This document shows, one piece after another, positions 33,784 to 40,933 of a DNA stretch of 40,933 nucleotides (its first letter is position 1; each line of letters begins with the position of its first letter). The stretch covers positions 1 through 40,933 of the forward strand of contig JAQXUH010000058.1 in NCBI GenBank assembly GCA_029219885.1, read 5' to 3'. The stretch comes from Eubacteriales bacterium (GTDB lineage Bacteria > Bacillota > Clostridia > Oscillospirales > Acutalibacteraceae). The notes under the pieces are model-generated. The model worked only from the letters and a program-made list of their open reading frames with translations, made no database searches and was not told where the DNA came from. The position numbers were made by a program, and so were the translations under genes.

Positions 33784-34695
33784 TCAATTTTCCTTGTACG
33801 TCAATACCGATGAAGCATCAATACCGATACCGTCGGTAACAAAGGTGATACTGCCGTTCATATCCGTTCTGTAATATGCGATGCCTCTGCCGTCAAGTCT
33901 GTCTGTCAGTTCGCTGTGAGGGTGACCGTATCTGTTATCCTCACCGCATTCTATAACGGCATATTCAGGTGAAACAGCGTCAAGAAATTCATCACAAGTG
34001 GAATATTTACTGCCGTGATGACCGACCTTTAAAACATCGGCATCAAGGGAAGAATAGGAGTTTTCCAGCATTTCTGCCTCGGAATCTTCACCTGCGTCAC
34101 CTGTAAAGAGAAACGAAACATCATTATAAGTAAGCTTAAGCACAGCGGAATAATCGTTAGTGTCCTGATAGCTGTCGCTGACAGGAGCAAGAAACTCGCC
34201 TGTTATATCATCAGTAAAGGTGATTTCCGTACCTGCTTTGGCAGTATTTATTGTCAGCCCCTTGCCATCAATTGCCGTGAGCATATCCTCAAATGCTTTA
34301 GTGTTTGAAGTTGCATAAGGCATATAAATCTCGCCTATGTCAAAATCTTCAATAATACTGCTCATACCGCCCATATGGTCTGTATGAGGATGAGTGGCAA
34401 CAAGATAATCAATTTTTGAATAACCTGCCTGGGAAATCTTTTCCTCAACCTCGTCGGAATAATACTTTTCGCCGCTGTCGATAAGCATACATTCACCGTT
34501 TGGAAACTCGATAAACTCGCAGTCACCTTGACCGACATCAACAAAAGTGACGGTCATTACGCTTGATGAATCGGCTGAAACAGAGGAAGTCTTTTCCTCA
34601 TCACCTGACGAAACCCGACCTGAAACTGCAACTGCGACGGCAACAACTAAAACCAGAATAACGCTGATAAGTGAGTTACGTTGCTTGCTGTTCAT
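33784..34695 (-). CDS. Membrane-anchored or secreted ComEC-like MBL-fold protein
   Basis: A stand-alone metallo-beta-lactamase domain of the ComEC C-terminal type. Residues 7-25 form a hydrophobic signal or anchor without a lipobox Cys, followed by a Ser-rich linker. From residue 47: VTFVDVGQGDCEFIEFPNG, THPHTDHMGG (His102, His104, Asp106, His107), FTGDAGEDSE, VGHHGSKYST and RYGHPHSELTDRL. All metal-binding positions look intact. Known relatives act as extracellular nucleases or phosphodiesterases, or aid DNA uptake; the role here is not shown. It starts on the hisD stop (one-base overlap) and precedes a DUF3006 gene, so it sits inside the his transcript. comEC elsewhere in the window has lost this domain's motif. 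Confidence 0.88.
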   Translation of the reverse strand: MNSKQRNSLISVILVLVVAVAVAVSGRVSSGDEEKTSSVSADSSSVMTVTFVDVGQGDCEFIEFPNGECMLIDSGEKYYSDEVEEKISQAGYSKIDYLVATHPHTDHMGGMSSIIEDFDIGEIYMPYATSNTKAFEDMLTAIDGKGLTINTAKAGTEITFTDDITGEFLAPVSDSYQDTNDYSAVLKLTYNDVSFLFTGDAGEDSEAEMLENSYSSLDADVLKVGHHGSKYSTCDEFLDAVSPEYAVIECGEDNRYGHPHSELTDRLDGRGIAYYRTDMNGSITFVTDGIGIDASSVLTYKEN

Positions 34696-35978
34696 TATTC
34701 AAATCTTACCTTAATTGAATTTGCGTGAGCAGTTAAGCCCTCTGTATCTGCCAGCTTAACGATATCGTCCTTTGCCTTTCTCAGCTCGTCCTCAGTATAG
34801 TAAATAAATGAGCTTTTCTTAACAAAGCTGTCAACTGAAAGAGGAGAGAAAAATCTCGCTGTACCGCTTGTAGGCAGAACGTGGTTTGGTCCTGCATAGT
34901 AATCGCCGAGAGGCTCAGGAGAAAAGTTGCCCAAGAATACGGAGCCTGCGTTATCAATCTTGCCGATATATTTCAGCGGTTCCTCAACGCACATTTCAAG
35001 ATGCTCAGGAGCAAGCTCGTTGGCAAAATCAATTGCCTGTTCAAGATTTTCACATACTATAATTTCGCCGAAGTTATTGAGAGATTCCTCAATAATCTCC
35101 TGTCTTTGAAGATATTTAATCTGCCTTTCAATCTCCTTGGCAGTTGCCTTTGCAATATCGCTTGAAGTTGTAAGGAGAATTGCAGATGCCAATTTGTCGT
35201 GCTCTGCTTGGCTCATTAAGTCGGCAGCAAGGAAAGCAGGCTTTGCAGTTTTATCTGCAACAATGAGAATTTCCGACGGACCTGCAACCATATCAATATC
35301 AACTACGCCGTAAAGAAGCTTTTTAGCAGTAGCGACAAAGATATTTCCGGGACCGACGATTTTATCAACCTTAGGAATTTTCTCTGTACCATAGGCAAGA
35401 GCGGCAACAGCCTGTGCACCGCCTACAAGGAACACCTTGTCTACTCCTGCGATAGCAGCAGCCGCCATAATATCAGGATTAGGATTGCCGTCCTTTGCAG
35501 GAGGAGTAACCATAATAATCTCCTCAACACCTGCAATTTTAGCAGGAATAGCGTTCATCAAAACAGATGACGGATAAGCAGCAGTACCGCCCGGAACGTA
35601 AATACCGACTCTCTTAATTCCTCTTATACGCTGTCCCATAATAATTCCGTTTTCCTTGGTAGTCATCCAGGACTGCTGTGCCTGACGAAGATGAAAATCA
35701 TAAATATTATTTTTTGCGTTGATTACTGCGTTTTTGAAATCTTCATCAACACAGTCGATATATGACTGAAGCTCGTCCTTTTCAATAACAGTTTTTTTAG
35801 GCACCATACCGTCAAAGCGGACAGTAAATTCTCTTACTGCGTCGTCGCCCTGCTCCTTAACGGAATTGATAATAGTGGTAACTGCATTTACGATTTTAGC
35901 GTCAGTTTCACCGGCTCTTTTTTTAAGATTTTCGATAAGCTCATATTCAGCCTTACCGTTAGCCTTTGTAATGTTCAT
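34695..35978 (-). CDS. hisD: Histidinol dehydrogenase
   Basis: Last two steps of histidine synthesis: histidinol to histidine with NAD and zinc. The 427 residues show GIYVPGGTAAYPSSVLMNAI, VDKIVGPGNIFVATAKKLLY, MVAGPSEILIVAD, the metal-binding SQAEHD and LAPEHLEM, and GPNHVLPTSGTARFFSPL. Normal length. It begins 13 bases after hisZG with GAGGT upstream, and ends on the start of the MBL gene. Confidence 0.97.
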   Translation of the reverse strand: MNITKANGKAEYELIENLKKRAGETDAKIVNAVTTIINSVKEQGDDAVREFTVRFDGMVPKKTVIEKDELQSYIDCVDEDFKNAVINAKNNIYDFHLRQAQQSWMTTKENGIIMGQRIRGIKRVGIYVPGGTAAYPSSVLMNAIPAKIAGVEEIIMVTPPAKDGNPNPDIMAAAAIAGVDKVFLVGGAQAVAALAYGTEKIPKVDKIVGPGNIFVATAKKLLYGVVDIDMVAGPSEILIVADKTAKPAFLAADLMSQAEHDKLASAILLTTSSDIAKATAKEIERQIKYLQRQEIIEESLNNFGEIIVCENLEQAIDFANELAPEHLEMCVEEPLKYIGKIDNAGSVFLGNFSPEPLGDYYAGPNHVLPTSGTARFFSPLSVDSFVKKSSFIYYTEDELRKAKDDIVKLADTEGLTAHANSIKVRFE

Positions 35979-35991
35979 AATCTATACCTCT

Positions 35992-37605
35992 TTACACCTT
36001 TGAAGCAAGCTCCAAATCGTTAAGGAAATTCTCGATTTCCTCTTTACGAAGCTTCATAGAAGCCATATTTACAATAACTCTTGCGGAAACAGGCATTATC
36101 TCGTCCACAACCTCAAGTCCGTTTTCCTTAAGTGTTGAGCCTGTTTCAACTATATCTACAATACCATCGGCAAGACCTAAGAGAGGTGCTAACTCCACAC
36201 TTCCCTCAATCTTGATGATATCAACATCCATACCCTTTGATTTGAAATATTCCCTTGCAACCTTAGGATATTTACTTGCAACAACCTTTCTCTTATAACC
36301 TGAGAAGAAGTCGCTGCCCTTAGGACAGGCAAGAGCAAAACGGCATTTACCGATATTAAGGTCAATTACCTCATAAAAAGAGCTGCCGTGCTCCACAATA
36401 GTATCCTTGCCCACAACACCGATATCACATACGCCATGCTCAACATAGGTGATAACATCAGGTGCCTTTGACAGTACAGCCTCATAATCACCCACAGGAA
36501 GAATAAGTCGGCGTCCTTTATTTTCAAGCTCCTTGGTGTCAAGTCCCATAGTCTTGAAGAGAGCAACGGATGACTTTTCAAGTCTGCCTTTAGTAAGTGC
36601 AATTCTCAGCGGTCGGTCAATATTAATTTCTTCACGCATAACATCGCACAGAGCAGAAACATTTACACCGAAGCCAACAGCAGGAGCGTCAAGACCAAAT
36701 TCACCGATAAGGTTGTCATATCTGCCGCCCGAAATAATAGTTGCACCGCTGCCCTGAGCGTAACCCCTGAATATAATTCCGGTGTAGTAATTACTTCTAT
36801 TTACAAGGCTCAAGTCGATAAGTATATCGTTTTCAAAGCCTAAAGCACAAAGCTTTTCATAAACTGTTTTAAGATATTCAAGAGCCTCGTCTGTTTTCTC
36901 GTCGGAATAAATAGCTCTTGCCTCGTCAATAACCTCTGCACCGCCGAAAAGCCTTGGGAGCTTTTTGATAATTTCAGCTTCCCTGCTGTTACCGAGAGCG
37001 TCAAGATAGTCGCCTAAAGCGGAATAATTCTTGCCCTCAACAAAATTGCAGATATCAGCCTTCTGCATATTTGTCAAATTCATTTTATCAAGAATCGCAT
37101 TGAAAAATCCTGCGTGGCAGATTTCAATTTTAAATGACGAAACATTATTCCTTTTAAGAGCCTCATAAGCCATTGAAATAACTTCAATATCAGCATCAAT
37201 ACTGCCGTCGCCGATAAGCTCTATACCGCTTTGCTCAACCTCATCAGTCCTGCCTGCAAGCTGTTTGTTGCGGATGTAGACGCTCTGATTATAGTAAAGT
37301 CTTACCGGGAAATCGTCAGCCGAGAGCCTTGTTGCAACAAGACGGGCAATAGGTGCAGTGTTGTCAGGTCTTAAGACAGTAGTTCTGCCTTGATTGTCAG
37401 AGAGCTTATACATCTCCTCTGCCTCAATACCTAAGTTACCGCTGTCAAAAACATCAAAAAACTCTATAGTCGGAGTCATTACCTTTCTGTATGACTTTTC
37501 TTTAAAAAGCTGAGAAAGACACGCTTCAACCTTTCTTCTGTCGTCACATTCCTCAAAGAGCAAATCTCTGCTGCCCTGAGGTGTAAGCCTTGAATATCTT
37601 TTCAT
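35992..37605 (-). CDS. hisZG: HisZ-HisG fusion: ATP phosphoribosyltransferase regulatory plus catalytic subunits
   Basis: First step of histidine synthesis, joining ATP and PRPP. One 537-residue open frame holds both subunits. Residues 1-325 are HisZ, a HisRS paralogue: LTPQGSRDLLFEECDDRRKV, LRPDNTAPIARLVATRL, LYYNQSVYIRN..AGRTDEVEQSGIE, and ISGGRYDNLIGEFG. Residues from about 331 are the short-form HisG: RPLRIALTKGRLEKSSVALF, GVCDIGVVGKDTI, the PRPP loop LADGIVDIVETGSTLKENGL (about 488-507), ending near 537 with no C-terminal ACT-like domain. In most bacteria with short HisG the two are separate genes forming a hetero-octamer. The junction (around base 36615) has almost no linker. First gene of the his run, with promoter 50-80 bases upstream. 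Confidence 0.95.
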   Translation of the reverse strand: MKRYSRLTPQGSRDLLFEECDDRRKVEACLSQLFKEKSYRKVMTPTIEFFDVFDSGNLGIEAEEMYKLSDNQGRTTVLRPDNTAPIARLVATRLSADDFPVRLYYNQSVYIRNKQLAGRTDEVEQSGIELIGDGSIDADIEVISMAYEALKRNNVSSFKIEICHAGFFNAILDKMNLTNMQKADICNFVEGKNYSALGDYLDALGNSREAEIIKKLPRLFGGAEVIDEARAIYSDEKTDEALEYLKTVYEKLCALGFENDILIDLSLVNRSNYYTGIIFRGYAQGSGATIISGGRYDNLIGEFGLDAPAVGFGVNVSALCDVMREEINIDRPLRIALTKGRLEKSSVALFKTMGLDTKELENKGRRLILPVGDYEAVLSKAPDVITYVEHGVCDIGVVGKDTIVEHGSSFYEVIDLNIGKCRFALACPKGSDFFSGYKRKVVASKYPKVAREYFKSKGMDVDIIKIEGSVELAPLLGLADGIVDIVETGSTLKENGLEVVDEIMPVSARVIVNMASMKLRKEEIENFLNDLELASKV

Positions 37606-37654
37606 AAATAATCTCCTATAATTCTTTAAAATTCACTTTAGTATAGTAGAGTGG

Positions 37655-37672
37655 TAATATGCTACCATATTA
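37655..37672. promoter_or_regulatory. Inverted repeat over the his promoter (candidate operator)
   Basis: Perfect 7-bp inverted repeat TAATATG-CTAC-CATATTA (37655-37661, 37666-37672). It covers the whole -10 box and the adjacent spacer of the hisZG promoter. A second overlapping pair, TGGTA/TACCA (37653-37657, 37664-37668 approximately), gives the same site extra dyad character. A repressor site for histidine control is inferred; the repressor (for example a HisR/YerC TrpR-like protein) is not in the window. Confidence 0.5.
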
Positions 37673-37687
37673 AACAGTCAATGTCAA
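37659..37687 (-). promoter_or_regulatory. hisZG promoter
   Basis: Perfect -35 TTGACA (37682-37687), 17-base spacer ending in extended TGG, -10 TAGCAT (37659-37664). Transcription would start near 37652, about 47 bases before hisZG. It lies just 11 bases past the polC stop, and I see no terminator between, so polC read-through into his is possible. Confidence 0.65.
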
Positions 37688-37697
37688 GAATTATATT

Positions 37698-40600
37698 TTA
37701 AAAGAGTGAAATTTGGTTTGATTCAGGCATATTGCCAAGTGCTCCTGCTTCCTTAAGAGAGTCAACAACACTTCTGCCCACACCTGCCCTTGCCATAAGG
37801 TCATCATAAGAGAGGAAATCTCCGCCGCCGTCATTTCTTGAATCTGCAATAGCCTTGGCAGCGTTTTCGCCTATTCCGTCAATTGCACCGAAAGGCAGAC
37901 GGATTTTGCCGTCTTCGATAACATAAAGTCTTGAATCGGACTTGTAAATATCAACAGGCAAAAATTCAATTCCCCTTGCAAGCATTTCAATAACAATCTG
38001 ATTTACGACGTAGGTTGATTCCTCTTTCGCCGTAACAGGAATATTATTTTTCTTTTTATTCTTATACTCCTCCATTTTCTTCTTAACGGCGGCCTTGCCC
38101 TGAACGGCTGCAACAGCGTCGATAGCACCGCCTCGAACGGTGAAGTATGCAGAATAAAACTCAATAGGCTTGTATATTTTGTACCATGCAAGGCGAAGTG
38201 CCGCAATAACGTATGCCGCAGCGTGTGCCTTAGGGAACATATACTTAATCTTATAGCAGGAGTCGATATACCACTGTTCAACACCGATTGTTTTCATAGC
38301 CTCCTCGTATGGCGGAAGCTCTTTCGGTGCTTTACCTTTACGGGTATACTCCATAATTTTGAAACAGTCTTTTTTGCTTAAAGGCGACTCTTTGCCTGTT
38401 TCTCTCTCATACTTTTCAGCAACGTGGATAAGGTGAGTCATAATATCGTCACGGCATCCGATAACCTCTGAAATTGTGCAGGTGCCGTTTTGGATAAGCT
38501 CCTGAGCGTTGCCGAGCCAAACATCAGTACCATGAGAAAGTCCTGAAATCTGGAGCAAGTCGGAGAAGGTTTTAGGCTGAGCCTCTTCAAGCATACCGAT
38601 AACAAAAGGTGTACCCATTTCAGGAATAGCAAGAGTACCGGTAGTACAGTCAATATCCTCAGGAGAAACGCCGATTGGCTCGGTAGATGTAATCAGCTTA
38701 TAAAGCTGCGGGTCGGACAAATCAACATCCATAACAGGAATACCGGTGGAATCTTCAAGGTATTTATAAAGTGTAGGATTATCGTGTCCAAGCTCGTCAA
38801 GCTTTAAAAGCGTGTCGTGAAGTGAATTTTTAAAGTCGAAATGAGTTGTGTATGTACCCTTTTTCTCATCATTTGATGGATACTGAATAGGGGTGAAATC
38901 TTCAACAGTATACTTGTCCGGAACAACAACCATACCGCCCGGGTGCTGACCTGTTGTACGCTTAATACCTGTACAGCCAACTGTCAGCCTGTCAATTTCT
39001 GCCCTCGGAGTAGTCTGCTGTAAGCCTCTTTCGTCAAGATATTTCATTACATATCCATAGGCGGTTTTGTCAGCAACAGTTGCCATTGTTCCTGCCTTGA
39101 ACACATACTCCTTACCGAAAAGCTCCTCAGTAAATCTATGAGAGCGTGACTGATATTCGCCTGAAAAATTAAGGTCGATATCAGGCTCCTTGTCGCCGTC
39201 AAAGCCAAGGAATGTTTCAAAGGGAATTTCGTGGCCGTCACGCTTCATCGGCTCACCGCAGACAGGACAGTTTTTCGGTGGCAGGTCAAAACCTGAACCC
39301 ACTGAGCCGTCAAGGATAAATTCGCTGTGCTTACACTTTTTGCAGTAGTAGTGTGGTGCAAGAGGATTAACCTCTGAAATACCGCCCATATGAGCCGCAA
39401 ATGATGAGCCAACCGAACCTCTTGAGCCTACAAGATAGCCGTTTCTTTCGCTTTCCTCAACAAGTCGCTTTGCGATAACATAAAGCACGCCGAAGCCGTG
39501 ACCGATAATAGAGTCAAGCTCTCTTTGAAGTCTTGATGCAACATACTCAGGAACAGGGTCGCCGTAAAGCTCCTTTGCTCTGTTCCAGCATTTTTCCGTC
39601 AGCTCCTCGTTAGCACCGTCAATATGAGGTTGGAATGTTCCGGGAGGGATAGGCGGAATATCATCCATAATGCTGTCTGCAATTTTCTTTGGGTTGTCTA
39701 TAACAAATTCTCTTGCTCTGTCGCCTGCCCAAGCAAAATCGTCAAGCATTTCTCTCGTTGTTTTAAAGTAGAGAGGTGCCTGATTGTCGGCATCGTCAAA
39801 GCCTTTAGATGCCATAATAATTGCCCTGAACTTAGCGTCCTTTTCATCAAGGAAATGAACGTCGCCTGTTGCAACAACAGGCTTGCCGAGCTCGTCTGCA
39901 AGAGAAATTATTTTTTTGTTAATATTGATAAGGTCCTCTTCGCTGTGGATATCCTGATGAAGCTCCTTGTCGGACCTAATCATAAATGCGTTGTTGCCGT
40001 TTGGCTGAATTTCAAGATAATCGTAGAAATCGGCAAGCTTTAAAAGCTCGTCGTCAGGAACTTTATTGAGTATTGCCTGATAAACCTCTCCCTGTTCACA
40101 GGCAGAGCCTACAATAATACCTGCCCTTTTTTGTGCCAGAAGGCTTTTTGGAATAAGTGGGCGAGATTTAAAATACTTTACGTTAGATGCAGAAATCATT
40201 TCGTAAAGATTTTTCCTGCCGTACTTTCTCTCCTCTTTCGGAATGTTTTCGTCCATAGAGGTATCCTCTTTAACAAGGAGGATAATATGATGACGCTTAA
40301 ACTGCTTAAGCTTCATATTCATAAAGTCAGGATATTTCTCGTCATCAACGAGATAGCCTTCCATACCGAGAATAAGCTTAATCTTACCGCCGGCAGCCTT
40401 ATACGCCTCGGGAAGTGCCTGAACTACGCCGTGGTCCGTTACTGCAATAGCAGAATGTCCCCACTTGATAGCTCTTTTAATTATATCTTTAGGTGCGGAA
40501 ATACCATCCATTTCCGACAAAGAAGTATGGAGATGAAGCTCAATTCTCTTTTCTTCCTCATCATCCATTTTTTCGATTTTCTTAATACCTGCTATGGCAT

Positions 40601-40933
40601 TCGGTCTTAAAACGTACTGATTTGAATATGTATCAAACTGATAACCGCCGCTGATAACAAGAGTTTTATTATCCTCAAGCTTTGCAATAAGGCTGTCTAT
40701 AATGTTCTTGTCGTCAAACATTTTTACAGTCATTGACGAGGTGTAGTCTGTTATATCAAAGTCGAAAATCTTGCTTGTGCCACGCTTGGTATCTCTGACC
40801 TCTGTTTTTATAACATCGCCCCAAACGGTAATGTATCCGTCATCGGAAACAACATCTGCAATATTCTTCGGCTTTTCCGTAATATTTCTGCCGTGAATTT
40901 TCTTGAGAGTGTCTTTATAGAGAGGAAGGTCGT
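37698..40933 (-). CDS. polC: DNA polymerase III alpha subunit, PolC type, without exonuclease domain (N-terminus cut by window edge)
   Basis: Replicative polymerase of low-GC Gram-positives. 1077 residues are visible and the frame runs off the right edge. Numbered from Met at 40733: the 66 residues before it and the first 60 are the OB fold (VWGDVIKTEVRDTKRGTSK upstream); PHP domain about 62-310; palm with catalytic PDIDLNFSGEYQ; the PolC zinc site YYCKKCKHSE...KNCPVCGEPM; fingers with RTTGQHPGGM; C-terminal clamp motif QISLF. The PHP domain runs GMEGYLVDD (123-131) straight into the segment with HHIILLVK (148-155), where other PolC proteins carry a roughly 160-180-residue DEDD exonuclease. 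PHP metal ligands all seem present: His67, His69, Asp76, Asp100, His101, Glu125, His148/149, Cys212, Asp291, His293. PolC identity is certain; how proofreading is done is open. Confidence 0.96.
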   Translation of the reverse strand, partial: DLPLYKDTLKKIHGRNITEKPKNIADVVSDDGYITVWGDVIKTEVRDTKRGTSKIFDFDITDYTSSMTVKMFDDKNIIDSLIAKLEDNKTLVISGGYQFDTYSNQYVLRPNAIAGIKKIEKMDDEEEKRIELHLHTSLSEMDGISAPKDIIKRAIKWGHSAIAVTDHGVVQALPEAYKAAGGKIKLILGMEGYLVDDEKYPDFMNMKLKQFKRHHIILLVKEDTSMDENIPKEERKYGRKNLYEMISASNVKYFKSRPLIPKSLLAQKRAGIIVGSACEQGEVYQAILNKVPDDELLKLADFYDYLEIQPNGNNAFMIRSDKELHQDIHSEEDLININKKIISLADELGKPVVATGDVHFLDEKDAKFRAIIMASKGFDDADNQAPLYFKTTREMLDDFAWAGDRAREFVIDNPKKIADSIMDDIPPIPPGTFQPHIDGANEELTEKCWNRAKELYGDPVPEYVASRLQRELDSIIGHGFGVLYVIAKRLVEESERNGYLVGSRGSVGSSFAAHMGGISEVNPLAPHYYCKKCKHSEFILDGSVGSGFDLPPKNCPVCGEPMKRDGHEIPFETFLGFDGDKEPDIDLNFSGEYQSRSHRFTEELFGKEYVFKAGTMATVADKTAYGYVMKYLDERGLQQTTPRAEIDRLTVGCTGIKRTTGQHPGGMVVVPDKYTVEDFTPIQYPSNDEKKGTYTTHFDFKNSLHDTLLKLDELGHDNPTLYKYLEDSTGIPVMDVDLSDPQLYKLITSTEPIGVSPEDIDCTTGTLAIPEMGTPFVIGMLEEAQPKTFSDLLQISGLSHGTDVWLGNAQELIQNGTCTISEVIGCRDDIMTHLIHVAEKYERETGKESPLSKKDCFKIMEYTRKGKAPKELPPYEEAMKTIGVEQWYIDSCYKIKYMFPKAHAAAYVIAALRLAWYKIYKPIEFYSAYFTVRGGAIDAVAAVQGKAAVKKKMEEYKNKKKNNIPVTAKEESTYVVNQIVIEMLARGIEFLPVDIYKSDSRLYVIEDGKIRLPFGAIDGIGENAAKAIADSRNDGGGDFLSYDDLMARAGVGRSVVDSLKEAGALGNMPESNQISLF

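Noticed and set aside
1-40933. Mobile element, prophage, CRISPR, tRNA or rRNA
   Set aside because: No transposase, integrase, phage protein, regular repeat-spacer array, or tRNA/rRNA signature was seen; gene order is mostly conserved housekeeping.

Overview
The window reads as chromosomal housekeeping DNA from a low-to-moderate GC, spore-forming Firmicute of the class Clostridia. A Ruminococcaceae/Oscillospiraceae-type gut anaerobe is my best guess. The pointers are a PolC-type replicative polymerase, the SpoVB/YabM - MazG/YabN - HU - RqcP/YabO - YabP - YabQ - DivIC block familiar from Bacillus and Clostridia, RelA next to RecJ, Dtd and HemZ, AGGAGG-type ribosome binding sites and frequent TTG starts. 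I see no rRNA, tRNA, CRISPR array, insertion sequence, phage gene or attachment site. No gene-free stretch exceeds 300 bases; the longest gap is about 160 bases.

Layout. 1-4.8 kb: the 5' end of alaS, a PC4-like YdbC protein and ackA on the minus strand. Facing away from ackA on the plus strand is tmcAL, whose product uses acetate. An overlapping minus-strand run rnmV-holA-comEC follows. 6.7-9.9 kb: a cytoplasmic GH2 beta-galactosidase directly upstream of comEC. 10-12.2 kb: a plus-strand pair of a FemAB-type peptidoglycan branching enzyme and an atypical alanine racemase, ended by a clear terminator. 12.2-15.6 kb, minus strand: a FliB-like Cys-rich protein, a CysK-family enzyme and a short 11-helix-type sodium symporter. 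15.7-18.8 kb, plus strand: a GH18-like lipoprotein, then a MATE transporter with hpt. 18.9-24.8 kb, minus strand: a THUMP RNA methyltransferase, the divIC-yabQ-yabP-rqcP-hupB-mazG-spoVB block and an unrecognised coiled-coil gene.

24.8-37.7 kb is one almost gapless minus-strand run: hisZG (one fused protein), hisD, a secreted ComEC-like metallo-beta-lactamase, a DUF3006 protein, hisB, hisA, hisI, hisE, recJ, relA, dtd, a GloB-like hydrolase and hemZ. One good promoter, overlapped by an inverted repeat, sits in front of hisZG. hisC, hisH and hisF are absent from this run. 37.7-40.9 kb holds polC, cut by the right edge.

The most notable result is that PolC lacks the DnaQ-like 3'-5' exonuclease that normally interrupts its PHP domain, while the PHP domain keeps what looks like a full set of metal ligands, including an Asp that is Asn in Bacillus PolC. 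This suggests PHP-based or external proofreading. Other points worth checking are the HisZ-HisG fusion, a ComEC whose C-terminal nuclease-like domain has lost its metal motif while a stand-alone intact homologue sits in the his run, and overlapping or shared promoter elements at ackA/tmcAL and at the symporter/GH18 pair.
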